A DNA stretch of 64,000 bases from Hofstenia miamia (lineage: Eukaryota; Xenacoelomorpha; Acoela; Hofsteniidae): NCBI GenBank assembly GCA_900660155.1, contig CABFPE010000774.1, positions 210,614 through 274,613 on the forward strand, written 5' to 3'. Both the position numbers and the translations under genes were made by a program. This document shows, piece by piece, positions 12,060 to 23,662 of the stretch. How positions within the stretch are numbered: the first letter of the stretch is position 1; each line of letters starts with the position of its first letter. Under the pieces are notes generated by a model, which was given only the letters and a program-made list of their open reading frames with translations, was not told the origin of the DNA and made no database searches.

Positions 12060-13715
12060 ATGTATTAGCATGTCATTATTGGAGGCGAATTAAATTTACC
12101 TGGAAGTGACTGGAATTGTGGATTGTTAGTGTACTCTCAAAGACGAACAAGAAATTTATTGCTATACTGAAGATATAGCTCAATGAAAATTTATTTGGAG
12201 TTATTTATATCAGATAGATATTCCTCAAACTTATTGTTCAGAGACGTTTTGGATTTGGTCTTTACCAACATTGTTAATTTAAGAGATTGTGAATTATCTA
12301 ATAAACTATAATTTTCCGATCATTTGGATACAGACATTTGCAAAGATTTAGATCTTATTTAAGTTATAAATATCTCTTATGATTCTGATAATTCCCATTT
12401 TCTCTCAAAACAGGAAATAACAATGTACTTTACAACAATAGAATTTTAAAAATTTGAGCATCTGAAATTAATAATAGATTACTACCTGATCATTCATAAT
12501 CTATAGACCTGTTTGACAAAACGTTTAATTTTGAATGGAAGAAACAAATTCAGCAATTGATATTACTTAAATTTAAATAATGATTATTAACTTGATTTAA
12601 AGAGAATAAGTTTCTTATCATTTTTATCATCTGTTGACAAATGCCATAAAACCCATTAAGCACATTTGATTTTTCTAAAAATGAAGTTAGGTACACCTCT
12701 GATTTAGACATTGCATCCTTGCTCAACAAGTTTTATTTCATATTTCATCGATGTTGAAATATTACAAGTGATTTACAATGAAGTAAGTGCTACAATGGAA
12801 GCAGTGCATAAATGTATCTCAGAGGGTCAGATAATAGTTCAAACGTATTTTTGAAAAGGTTTGCTAATCAACTGTCTCCACGATGAATTTTCAAACTTTT
12901 TTCAACTATCAATGATAGTTCACCCATCTTCAATCCGGAGTGAAGAATGTTGTTTCAAATCGTAGTCTCATCACCATTGTAGCATAGTTGCAATTGGTAT
13001 TTAATAAATATATTTATAGAACATTATATTCGATAGCACTAACTTTCAATATGGATATATTAAAGAACAATCAACCACATAACAATTATTAACTTTCATA
13101 TTCGATATATGAGAATTTTGATAAATATATGGCCTTGAATGCTATATACATTCATTTAATAAATGCGTTCGACACTGTTAACCATAAATTTTTTGTTAGA
13201 AAACTGATTAGATTTTTGGAAACGTATTAAAGTTGCTCATATCTTATCTTTCGGAAAGATATCAGCAAGATAAATTTCGCAATGCATACTAGAAATGTCT
13301 AAAAGTTACAAGCGGAATTCCATTGGGATTTGTTTTGGTTTATGAATTTTGTTAATTATAATGACCTACCAACAGTATGTAAACATTGCACGTCTTACAT
13401 TTTTGCTTCCTCAGTACCTGATTTTAGAAAAGATCTTAAAAGCATTGATGAATGTGGCCTAAGCTAAATGAACTCATTTTCAATGTAAACAAACTTCTCT
13501 TACAAATTTCCAACATTCTCGTGAAAAATCTCTTCATTTCAATGACAGACTCATTTGTTGTGAGGACAATATTGGAGATCGTGGTGTAGTAGTTCTAGCA
13601 ATCTTTCTTCGTCAGATCAAGTAACAAGCAAAATAAAAAGTTTAAATTTGGAATTCATAAATGTACAGAGCAACATTCATTCAGTACAAACTGTGTGGCC
13701 GGGTTGATATTTCAT
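12060..13715 (+). mobile_element. CR1/Jockey-like LINE relic (endonuclease to RT thumb)
   Basis: Degenerate ORF2 of a non-LTR retrotransposon read in shifting plus-strand frames. The APE endonuclease is visible as IIGGEFNLPGSDWN (about 12076; usual GDFNLP..DW), then DVLDLVFTNI (about 12245) and FSDH (about 12316). The reverse transcriptase shows INAFDTVNHK (about 13165), YLSERYQQDK (about 13240), TSGIPLGFVLVY (about 13310; usual SGVPQGSVLGP) and NDLPT (about 13362). A later fragment, SSNLSSSDQVTSKIKSLN (about 13597), matches the region after the palm that usually reads DLGV..S..L.WS.QV. The YADD-box segment is not readable. Many stops and frameshifts indicate an old copy. The order of domains makes the class secure; the clade is inferred. 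Confidence 0.8.
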
Positions 13716-16700
13716 AAAAGGAGTTTTTTTTATTTCTGATTCTCGAATTTCATATTCGAACAAAGCGACTGTAAGAAAAAATTCCCTAGTATTTAGAGCA
13801 TAAAAAGTTCTGTGTATGCCTTTTTATGCAAATTGCAGGTTTAGAATCTAAACAGAAAATATATTTTTGTAAGGTATTTAATCTGGTCCACTAAAAATCT
13901 AATAAAAATTTAAAAATAATACAAAATTTCCCCGTCTAAGAATGTATTTTAGGTTTGAATTTGGTCTGCAATAATGCTCAGTTATTTTCGATTAATTGTT
14001 CATACATATGTGCAAGCTTTTTTCAGAAAAATACTATAAGCAGTAAGCATGTGCTTTCCAATTATTTGCTGTCCCAAATTCAAATTAATGAAACTTTTTT
14101 TAATTATTAAGCATAATATTGAGACAGATTTTTTTTAAATTTTAAGTAATTCAAAATTTAAGTCTGTAAAACATTTTGTCTTACAATGTACTAAAGGGAC
14201 CAAAAATTCATAAAAACAAGAATGTAANAACTACAATATCTTATTTTATAAGTTAATTCGAAAAATCCCAACCTTTATCCTAATTACAACGCCACCCAAA
14301 TCTCAGTTCTTAAGTAAAATAACAAATTCACAAGTTCACTGAAATAGAAATTACCCGAAGTTCTTTATTTCACAATCTTTCTGTAACATATATAATATAT
14401 ACATATATATATATATATACATATATATATAGGCTGAAAGTTTCAGCCTATATTTATTACTTTGAAATATAGCCTATGTAGCCTTCAAAAATCTGTCAAA
14501 TTGCATAATGAAGTTAAAAATAAAATTATTTCTTGATGGATGAGCATATGTGATTCATTAAACGAATTACAGAAGAAATTAGAGAAAACAGTTGTCTCTT
14601 GAATTTTATTACAACAATTCATATATAGTTAAGTTAGTAATATGAATAAATAATAAGCCAAATTAGCATCAAGGAACATGCGATAAAATGTACATTTGAC
14701 AGGTCATTCGTGTCTAGTCAGTGTAAATTTTGAAGCTAAACTCAATTTAAAATCAAACACAAAATTGTAAATTTACAGAGACTCTTAAAGTTTCAGAGAA
14801 TTTTCTGATTCGTATGGGATATCTTCTATTAATTAGCAATTGTATTTAAATATTGAATTAAGATTCAAATAATATACATTTTGGACTGTCGGCACCATTG
14901 GTTTTACTTATTACTTACTTCTGCTCAGTTAATGCCTCGAAGGTACCACGGCTCTATTTTAGTTAAGAAATTTCTCTTACATATGACTTAAAATGTTGCT
15001 ATTTCCGTAACATTATGCCTAATCTAATTGTATTCTTTTCAAATATTATAATATAATTTTGTGAGATAATACAGTTATTTTCGATATGCTTCGAACATTT
15101 TTTCATAGGTTGAACAAAACTGTATTCTGACTACATACAGTGTATTTTAGTTTCTATATAGCATGATTGATTAATTAATTTCTCGAATTTGGGAAGCTGA
15201 ATAATTTGTAATGTTGTATGATGTTCCCTTCCAAATTGCCTCCACAAAAGTTGGTTTTCATTACTGTTGGTTTGTCTGTCTGTCTGGCTGACCTGTCTGC
15301 TTCCAAATTAACTTAAAAGTTAGACTGATTTTATTCACACTGCTGCAGAAGAAGGGTATTGTGACTGTCAGCAAATGATTAAATTTTCAGACTAATCCAT
15401 ATAACAGTCTGCTTTTAGAAGAAGATTCAATCATTGTCTGTTATTTTATAGGAGAAGTATCAAATGCAGTGATTCACCTGCGGAGAGGTTTTCGAATTTC
15501 AAAATCAATAATTGCATATGCAAATATTATAGTAAGTGCAAATTATCACATGGATGTTAGTGTAGTGATGGTCCATTTATTTTAATTGCAAATCGGTCCA
15601 TTTTATGATTATTGCCGAGAAAATTCTTTGAATTTTTGGTTTGCTATACCAAAGTTTGGTATGTTAGTAACTTATAATAAATTTTTTCAGAGAAATTGAA
15701 AATCTTAAAATGTAAATTTTATTTTCAACACATTGTACATGTATATAAATTATATTGCATTCACTGCATTTGGGTCACACTTTGCATACAATGTTGCGGA
15801 ACGTTAGGTGATTTTTGAAAACTAAGAATTTTTTCGGCAAACCTTTTAAAATACTTCGGGCTAAGCCCGTCCAATTGCCATCTCTGTATCAGTCGTAGCA
15901 AATCACTATAATGTAAAAATTGCATCTATTAGTAATGTGTTTTATCTACATTGCGTATGGCGTACGTCTCCACAGATTTTTATAAGAAAATCTATCGGCG
16001 CAATAATGAATTAATGAGTTTCATAACTACCTTGGAACTTACAATTTCGCCTAAAAATGAATGTCGTAATCAGTTTAAAAGATGAAAGTCATTGTTAAAA
16101 ATAGAACAAATGATTACTTTAAGCTAGGTGTTTCTTCAGATATTTTATGCAGTTATCCATCCTTCAACATGTCGCATTTCAATGACAACGATAAATTTTG
16201 ATTGATATTGCATTGATTTAATTAAGACTGGTAGTTTTCATATTTCAACGACGGAAAGTGCTGTTAATTTTGATAAATTGATAAACGATAGCGGTTTATC
16301 ATTCAGCTAAACTAGAGTTTTCCCTGATCATGTCGAAAGACCAAAACGTTTGCTCAGTCAGGCATGGATTTAGCTATAGTGTGTATATCCCATAAAAATG
16401 TGAAAGGTAGCTAAAGTGTGTGAATTATTTGATAAACTTACGTTATCATTAAGAAATGTTTGTTAATGTAATTCGACCACTCCTCCATACAATCCACAAA
16501 TTGAATGGAAGTGTGACGTAACTGATAAGATAGTATTCGAAGAATTAATACGACAGTTCACATATTTTCCTTGAATCCCTTCTAAACTTTAGTTAAAGCA
16601 GTTTCATTTAGAAAAGCACTAGGCTATAAAAATAATTTGAAATTTTTAATTAAACTTATTGCATATAATCTGGCATTAATATATTTGACAGATATTGATT

Positions 16701-16842
16701 TGGCACAAGTGTACAGTTTGGAAATTTGTAGGCGATAAACTTAATATTTAGTTAAGCGATCTGTTCACAGCTGCCGTAATTTCATGTTTGCAGCTCGGTT
16801 CCTAAATCTCCACCCACTTCTTTACGAACTGTTAAGTATGGC
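13716..16842. other. Non-coding AT-rich DNA
   Basis: Holds an (AT)n run at about 14402-14426, a perfect inverted repeat at 14427-14453 and an N at 14228. No gene signal was recognised. Confidence 0.5.
14427..14453. repeat. Perfect 13-bp inverted repeat with 1-nt centre
   Basis: ATATAGGCTGAAA, G, TTTCAGCCTATAT. It adjoins an (AT)n microsatellite, so the arms may extend into it. A diverged AGCCTATGTAGCC echo follows within 25 bp. Confidence 0.75.
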
Positions 16843-17169
16843 AGCTCTGTTCTACATATCATTCCAGATATTTACAAACTTTAATATACAAATGTAAAAT
16901 AGTTTTACTCTAAGCCATATGAACGTGATTCTTAGAATTTATATGTTTGGTACAGCATTCAGTTCATTAGCATTTGCTATTTAAATAGCAATAGAAATTT
17001 TGGAGCCACATTGCACTAGCTCTGTTCTACATATCATTCCAGATATTTACAAACTTTAATATAAAAATGTAAAATAGTGTTACTCTAATCCATATGAAAG
17101 TGATTCTTAGAATTTATATGTTTGGTACAGCATTCAATTCATTAGCATTTTGGAGCTACATTGCACTAG
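16843..17169 (+). repeat. Tandem duplication of about 150-175 bp
   Basis: Copy 1 (16843-17017) and copy 2 (17018-17169) both start AGCTCTGTTCTACATATCAT and end near ACATTGCACTAG. Copy 1 holds about 20 extra bases (around TATTTAAATAGCAATAG) absent from copy 2. The remaining differences are a handful of substitutions. It looks like a single, fairly old tandem duplication. The small open frame 17094-17324 crosses copy 2 and has no recognised domain. Confidence 0.85.
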
Positions 17170-18148
17170 AATTTACGGGAAGACATAAACCGCTGCAGAA
17201 GAATTTCCATTCAGTCGATAGGAAATTAATACATTTAAGTTCTTTTATCTTGTTCACCGGTATTGTGAAAATCTATATTAGTTTATTACACAAGGGGAAT
17301 GCACTACAACATATACTGACTTAAATTCTAGAGTACCTTATTTCTCTTCTTATGAATTAAGAGTTAAATTATAGAACATGGAATAATAAATGTAAGGGGA
17401 AATACTAAAGAATTGTTTATATTAATGCAATTTTTGCAGAAAAAGCTATTTTAAATTCTGTATGACCAATTTAAATGAAACATAATGGATTTTATGATAT
17501 AGTGTAGGCGTTGCCATTGTTGAATACTGAAATTTTATTAATAGAATTGTAACTGAAATCTTTGCAGTGTTTTTTAAGCAAAACCTGTTAAGTAAATAAA
17601 AATTTCTTGACAACACTATTTAATGGATTTATCAAAATGTTTTTTATGCAGGCTTGTCATCGAACTAAGCATTAACGTTCCTGAACAACAATAAGTGAGT
17701 ACACACACTATTTCAAAGTATGGACATTTGCATGACATAGGCCCCAATGTTTTTCATCAATGAAACATAGGTGATATTTTCCACTAATAAAAAAATTGTC
17801 TTCTATTTGATAATGCGTATAACACTAGTCGCAGCTTTCCACTAAATTTACATAACAGCAATAGAAATAATTTTTATGGGTGGCTTTAATTTGTTTTTAT
17901 CGATTTTTAGTTGTACATTCTCTAGACATTAGATTGTTCAATTACTCAACATAATTTTCAAGCATTGAATCACACTTGATCTCTGTAAAAAAATAAACAA
18001 TGAATATTGGAAATCTTGATATTCAAGAATTAGAAGCATTCCTTGGACTTTTACTTATCAGAAATTTACATTTTCTTCTCTCCCATGTTTTCCTTTAAAG
18101 TTCGCCGCACTTAATAAATTCAGGCTTATCTAATTTAGCNACTGTATT

Positions 18149-18189
<41 letters not shown>

Positions 18190-18920
18190 TGAAGGAAAAT
18201 ATTATTTTTCACCGTTTTTCAATCATTCCCTTATATGTTGAACCAGTAAACATTTTTGGGTCTAGATATTGTAAACACAAAATATTTATAGGAACTGAGT
18301 AAAACATAAACTTAATCTAAAAATCATGACCTGACATGTATATAATCCGGGTAATATTTCACAGGCGATCTCTATAAATACTAAAATACGAAAGATGACT
18401 GATATTGACACTAACTTTATTGTACAATGAAAACATAAAGCAGAATAGAAACAGTTTAAACTGTTATTAGGCAGTCCAATTACTAAATTGTCTGTCCACA
18501 TTTGAGCAAACACAACAGCAATAAAGGGGAAAATCACATAAGTTGCCTGGTCAGGGATACAAAGCAAGCATTGAGTATAGCGCTTCATCATGTTCGAAAT
18601 AATTGCACTCAAGCAATTGAAGTAAGCATAGGACCTTATAACTTAGAATACCATTGTAAACAGCCAAATTGACACAAGCTCCTTTATGACAAAAACAGAC
18701 ACAACGTCCCTTGGCTGCAATTACATTCTGTCGGAGGCGAAGGTGACCAAACCAAGTATTGATGGAATTTTGATTTTTGAAATTGACTTTTACAAGGTTA
18801 AAATGTTATATAATATATTCTGTTTGATGGATCGCAAATTAAAGTCACACACTATAAACCTCGCTATTTTAATGCTTTTCACAGAATTTACGTGTGCATG
18901 TATGGATATATGTACATGTA
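17170..18920. other. Non-coding AT-rich DNA
   Basis: Contains an N at 18140 next to an (AT)n run (18152-18185). The hydrophobic minus-strand frame 18286-18612 (108 codons) and the plus frame 18686-18937 have no recognised family or splice context. Confidence 0.45.
18152..18185. repeat. (AT)n microsatellite
   Basis: Long AT run a few bases after a single N at 18140. Confidence 0.95.
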
Positions 18921-20211
18921 CAGTAAAGCGTGTTTAATGCTATTTCCTGGAAACTTCGTAAAATTCCTGGAATTCCCAATTTTTTCTTAGAATTTACAAC
19001 AGATTCATTTAGCCTATCAAATTAACACAACTTTAGATTTACAGACAATACATTTTCACTGAAAAAGCACTATCATTATAGTTTGAAATATGGTCTGTTG
19101 TAGTGAAATTTCCCCAACGAAGCATGATCAAATTAATATCTTGTATGAGGAGGGGTACAATTATCGTGCTATAGCTGTTAGAATGCGCGTGTCAGTATCC
19201 AGAAGTGTTACTCGCTATCAGCAACTGCAAAATTTTATCTCTCTGCAAGCGGTGAAGACCAAAAGTGACAACCCTCGGACTGACCATTTGATTCACCATT
19301 ACGTCGTCAATCAACCATTCTCTTCATCTTCTGAAGTCAATGCAAATCTAGTTATGGTAGTGCAGAATGTATCAATACGCACCATTAGGCGTCAATTGAA
19401 TACTACCTTTGACCTTCCATACTTCAATCCGGCAGCCAAACCCCGATTTACATCAAACAACATTTGAGACCAGTTGTGCTTCTGCAGGCAATATCAACAC
19501 TACACCCATGAGATGTGGCATCAAATAATGTTTAGTGACGAATCCAAGATTTGCCAGTTTACATCATACCGGCCACACATTCGATGACCAAGAATCCAAA
19601 GTTCAACACCATTCAACCATTATTTGGAGTGCTATAACTGCGAATGGGCGTGCTGGTCTGTATTTTGTTCCTCATAAAGAGACAGTCACAGCAAAGACCT
19701 ACCTCAAAATAATTCAGGAGAAAGTTCCCATGTTTATGCAGCTTCACGGAACATCTGTACTACAACAAGGTGGTGCTCCTTGACACAGCACCAAAGTTGT
19801 GAAATAGTGGATTGCATCACAAGACTTTTAGCTGCTTGAGAACTGGCAGGGAAACTCCCCAGAAATCAACCTCATAGAAAATTGCTGGCATCACATCAAG
19901 AACTGTCTGAGGAAGCACCAATGCATATCACTCGATGATCTGAAGGAGCAAAGTGAAGTGGTATGGTGCACAGAGATTACTGATGATTATTGTAGGAAGC
20001 TGGTCGAGTCAATNGTCCGCGTGTTTGGCCAATAATGGCGGACATACAAAATATTAGTGAGTTTTTCTGAATTAACTATTTACTTTCCACATGGTGTTAT
20101 CATATTGTTTCTACATTGTGTTATTATATTGTTTCTACAATTGCGTTTTTTAGTGTAAAATGCAAAAATTTCTAAATTTGGAAAGTGTTCCCGAACTTTT
20201 GGCCAGTACTG
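18921..20211 (+). mobile_element. Second Tc1-type DNA transposon, decayed
   Basis: The right end is clear: ...GTTCCCGAACTTTTGGCCAG then TACTG ending at 20211 before TA, so the inward reading starts CAGTACTGGCCAAAAG. The left end is tentative: a TA at 18919-18920 followed by CAGTAAAGCG gives a total of 1.29 kb, the expected Tc1 length, but inner left-arm similarity is poor. The right end abuts an (AT)n run at 20212-20231. The transposase relic at 19090-20031 is unlike that of the 2.8-4.1 kb element in sequence and TIR, so it is a separate family. Confidence 0.75.
19090..20031 (+). pseudogene. Tc1-type transposase pseudogene, second family
   Basis: Starts at ATG 19090 (MVCCSEISPTKHDQI). A first helix-turn-helix around YNYRAIAVRMRVSVSRS is followed by a second DNA-binding block (SIRTIRRQLN). 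The first catalytic pair is intact in MFSDESKICQ (Asp-Glu, 19537-19542). The second site reads LQQGGAP instead of QQDGAP, so the second catalytic Asp is Gly, followed by a stop at 19782. The third site, NSPEINLIENCW, keeps Glu. Stops also lie at 19465 and twice after 19800, and a frameshift falls between about 19550 and 19590. An N lies at 20014. The reading frame after the shift continues to about 20010 (CRKLVES). The enzyme is dead by several criteria. Confidence 0.88.
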
Positions 20212-20231
20212 TATATATATATATATATATA
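20212..20231. repeat. (AT)n microsatellite at a Tc1 right end
   Basis: The AT run begins exactly where the Tc1 element stops, in agreement with TA-directed insertion. Confidence 0.9.
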
Positions 20232-20344
20232 TGCATTCTTCGTATTAATGAAGCATCTTTTGCACCAGGGTTCACAAATACACATTTGTAGATCTAGATT
20301 GATACGTTGTTGCCTCATATAATGTCCACATCAATAGTGAACCT

Positions 20345-20760
20345 CATAAATCACAAAATATGTTCATTACAGTGCTGCAATCAAATGTGAGCTACAGCCA
20401 GCATCTGACAATCTTGCCAAAACACCAAATATGAAACAATTGCAAGAAATTTTGAAACGCCACAATGTAATGACTAAAAAATCATGATCATATATCTGCA
20501 TGGTGGAAACACCAGAGTTTTGCCATGGTACCATTCCCAGTCTTGGCCAGTGGAAGATTGACCAAAGGTAAAATTCATTTACCAATCAGCATTTGAAGCT
20601 TACAATAATGCCAAAAGGTAATGACTTCGCTTGCACTGTAGTATTCACTGAAAACAACCACAAATGCACAATTTGTAATAGTGAGGGGCTGCTCAGCTAT
20701 CACAGCTCAACCATGCTGAGAAAATTAATACTGATTCCAAATTGATACTGTTTGAGGAGA
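20345..20760 (+). pseudogene. Coding-like relic of unknown family
   Basis: One plus-strand frame reads, between a few stops, as protein-like pieces: AAIKCELQPASDNLAKTPNM, KQLQEILKRHNVMTKK, VETPEFCHGTIPSLGQWKID, PKGNDFACTVVFTENNHKCT, ICNSEGLLSYHSSTMLRK. The amino-acid mix and low AT-run content differ from surrounding spacer. A C-x2-C pair (CTIC) is present. I do not recognise the family; a decayed gene or an internal piece of a transposon are both possible. Confidence 0.3.
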
Positions 20761-20770
20761 TATATCGGGC

Positions 20771-23154
20771 ATAAATGCACATACATGGCATAACTGTGTT
20801 TCAACAAGATTCAACGCCTTGGTTTGTGTTGCGCAGAGCACAATTAGGGTTTTAGAGAGGGTTTTAACTTATATGAATGACTCGATAACAATCTTGACCT
20901 AAAGTAATCTAGGGCAAATTATAAAATAATAGCTTCTTTTGGTGCCTATACAACAATATCTTGCAAAATCAAATTTAAGAGAGCATTAACTTTAAAAGAT
21001 GAATTTCTTAATAAATATTCTATACTTTTTTCGCTTATTATATATATTATATATATGTCATAATGAACGTGGTGCAACTAAAACACTAAAAAAGTTTTTC
21101 ATTTGGTTTTCTTAAGTAGTGATCTTCTGCACTGGACACCAAAATAATTCAGAATTTCATAAATATCAGTAAATTGTTGGCCACCTAATGAAATGCAATC
21201 GTTCAATCTCCTTGAAGATCTCTTGAACTCAAACAATTCCGCTAAGTGGTATAATTTCCTTAAAACGGATTTGTTTCGCAAAATTGCTTTGAAATGGCGT
21301 CCTGGAGATTTGAAGACCACGTGAATTTTGTATATTTTGTAATAAGCACTTACATAGCTATGATTATCAAAATATTAGCAAATAGGGGATTAATTTTCAA
21401 ATAGTTCTGCAAAGAGTTTTTGTTAAAGTCAAAAACCAAATTTTGAGAATCCATTACAGCTAAAACAAATAAAATTCGTGTTTAATAAAAGCAATAGACA
21501 TTTTTTAATTACGTGAAAACTTCCTCTTTTATTATGATGCTTAGAAGCAAAAATTTTTTTTAAGTATAACCACCTCACTATGTTTTAGTGTAGGAAACAC
21601 TATAGACAAAGTAATTCCTAGCCAATAGTTATGTAAGCCATGTTAGTAAAAAATATTTTTTAATCCTGATTTTAAGTTTGATTTGCTAATCAATTTATAC
21701 TACATAACTTCCTTTCATTTTAAATGTTTGAATTATAGCAGTAATACTATTCATTTAAGAGTTCTAAGATTGTTTAAACACTTCGCAGTAGAAAAATCTT
21801 AGATAGACTTATCTAGAAAAATGCCAAATTTACTGATTTAAGCATGTCACTGTTCAATATTGGTGTGGATGCAGCAAAAAATGCTTGAACACTAATTTCC
21901 GATTTCCTTTGATAATTTTATTAAACAAGCTCAGGTACATCTGGGGAACCCTGTGGATTAAATGCCGAATATGAATACACTACTTTTTCATTAGAATGCC
22001 TTCAAGTCAAATATACATGTAGACTTTTAATACATAATATATTATAAGAACAGCTGAATATTAAAGCACAATTAGTAAATTAGAAGACATTAAACACAAA
22101 ATATGTACTTCTATTTACATTATTTGAATTTTAGTACAATAGAACTGGTGAGCAGCTCAAAACCGGTCGGGTGAGTAAAGCCTAACCTGTTAAGACTCGT
22201 GCCAGATTATTAGTTAGTCTTATTTTTTTTAAGTTATTTCAGGCCGGTCAGCTCCCAGGCGGGATTGAAAAAGTCTCACATTACATTGTTCCTTAGTCAG
22301 CCATTGGAGGAATTAATCTTGTTATCAATTCATTTTAATATTATATGAATTTAGTATGTGTACATGTGTACACGATTGTTGGCAATATGTAAAAATGTGA
22401 TTAAACTTGATAAGTACAGTACAATGTTAGAAAAACTTTCTCGCAAAAGTTCCAAAGTGATGCTGTTTCAAAATTTTAATTTAGTGGTATGATATCAGTG
22501 AATTTTGGTAAAGAAAGCATCAAGACTATTAGTAATATTTATTTCCCATAAAACACCAGGAGACATCATCAGAATATATTTAGTCAGGAATTCTTTATAT
22601 AGATGAATTTGTAATATTTCTTTAATGTGTAAATGTAGAATTGAATCTTCACAACTAATGAATGTTTGGTAAAAATATGTACATAAGCAAATTTTCTAAT
22701 ATTTTGATTATGTACTTCTGACATTTAAAAACTTTCCAATTGCTACTGCAAATTAAGAAAAAATTAAGCTAATCTAAAAATTTGGCTATCTCTAAACAAA
22801 TGCATTTCTTCTGAAAGGTGTTTGACTAAGGGCGTTGTTTATTTTTCTCGTCTTCTGGGAAAATCGAATTTTGCATTTTTATCAGTTTGATAGCCGATAT
22901 TTTTATCAATAAATGTAGTCGAAATTTGATTCTTTACATGATTATGAATTGTTGCTTTCGAAACACAGTCATTTATAAAATGGCAAATTTTAGAATTTGA
23001 AAAATTGCGGTAAGCGTTTCAATCAGTTCTTCATGAGCTTTCAGGTAACCTGTAAACAATAAATATATAGGTCTTGCACATTGGTTGCCTTAATAAAATT
23101 ATGAAGCAAGGCAAAACATTATGCGCAGCACACGATTTGCCATTTTTTCCGAGG
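20771..23154. other. Non-coding AT-rich DNA with a small GC-rich patch
   Basis: The patch at 22150-22265 carries AAACCGGTCGGGTGAG and AGGCCGGTCAGCTCCCAGGC, words related to the island at 8885-9062. A 73-codon minus-strand frame (21099-21320) has balanced composition but no recognised domain and could be an exon or chance. The bases TTCCGAGG at 23147-23154 are the target duplication of the next element. Confidence 0.4.
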
Positions 23155-23662
23155 CAAGGACGCAATAAGTAGAGGGCAAAAAGGGCAGCTGCCCCCTCAA
23201 CAATAATCCTTCAGGGAAAGATATATGTTTTGCCTCCCCAAATTTAACTTAAGAAATTAATTTTTTTCAACTCTAACAGCAATAACTTAAATAATATTGG
23301 AATTGCACAATGCACATATTAGAAACTGTACTTATTTTTATACCTATATCTGTGCTTCTACTACTATACATATCTGTTGCAGGGGTTTTATAGTAATTGT
23401 ATTTGACATTTTTGAATACATTTTTTAAAGGGTTATTCTAATTTTCTTATTTCTTAATATCTTAAGTAACATACATTTTAAATGAAACTGTAATGTATAA
23501 ACGGAGTTTTTCCAAAAATGAGAGTAAGTTAATGAATTATATTACATAACAAAAACATCGAAAAAATATGGGGATTCAAAAGGTTTTATTTAAAAAATGA
23601 AAATGGATCCACTTGAGTTCGTAGGATGCCCCTCCAACATTTAAATCGTTCTCGCATCCCTG
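23155..23662. mobile_element. Non-autonomous hAT-type element with perfect 8-bp target duplication
   Basis: Flanked by TTCCGAGG at 23147-23154 and again at 23663-23670, an exact 8-bp duplication. The left end reads CAAGGACGCAATAAG; the reverse complement of the right end reads CAGGGATGCGAGAACG, so imperfect terminal inverted repeats of about 15 bp are visible. Just inside lie GGGCAAAAAGGGCAGCTGCC, including the 12-bp palindrome GGGCAGCTGCCC (23183-23194), and GCCCCTCC-type words near both ends. The 508-bp interior has no open frame of note. Features match hAT elements that are mobilised in trans. The intact duplication implies a fairly recent insertion or slow local decay. Confidence 0.88.

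Noticed and set aside
18286-18612. 108-codon hydrophobic minus-strand frame
   Set aside because: Hydrophobicity follows from AT-rich codons; no conserved membrane-protein motif.
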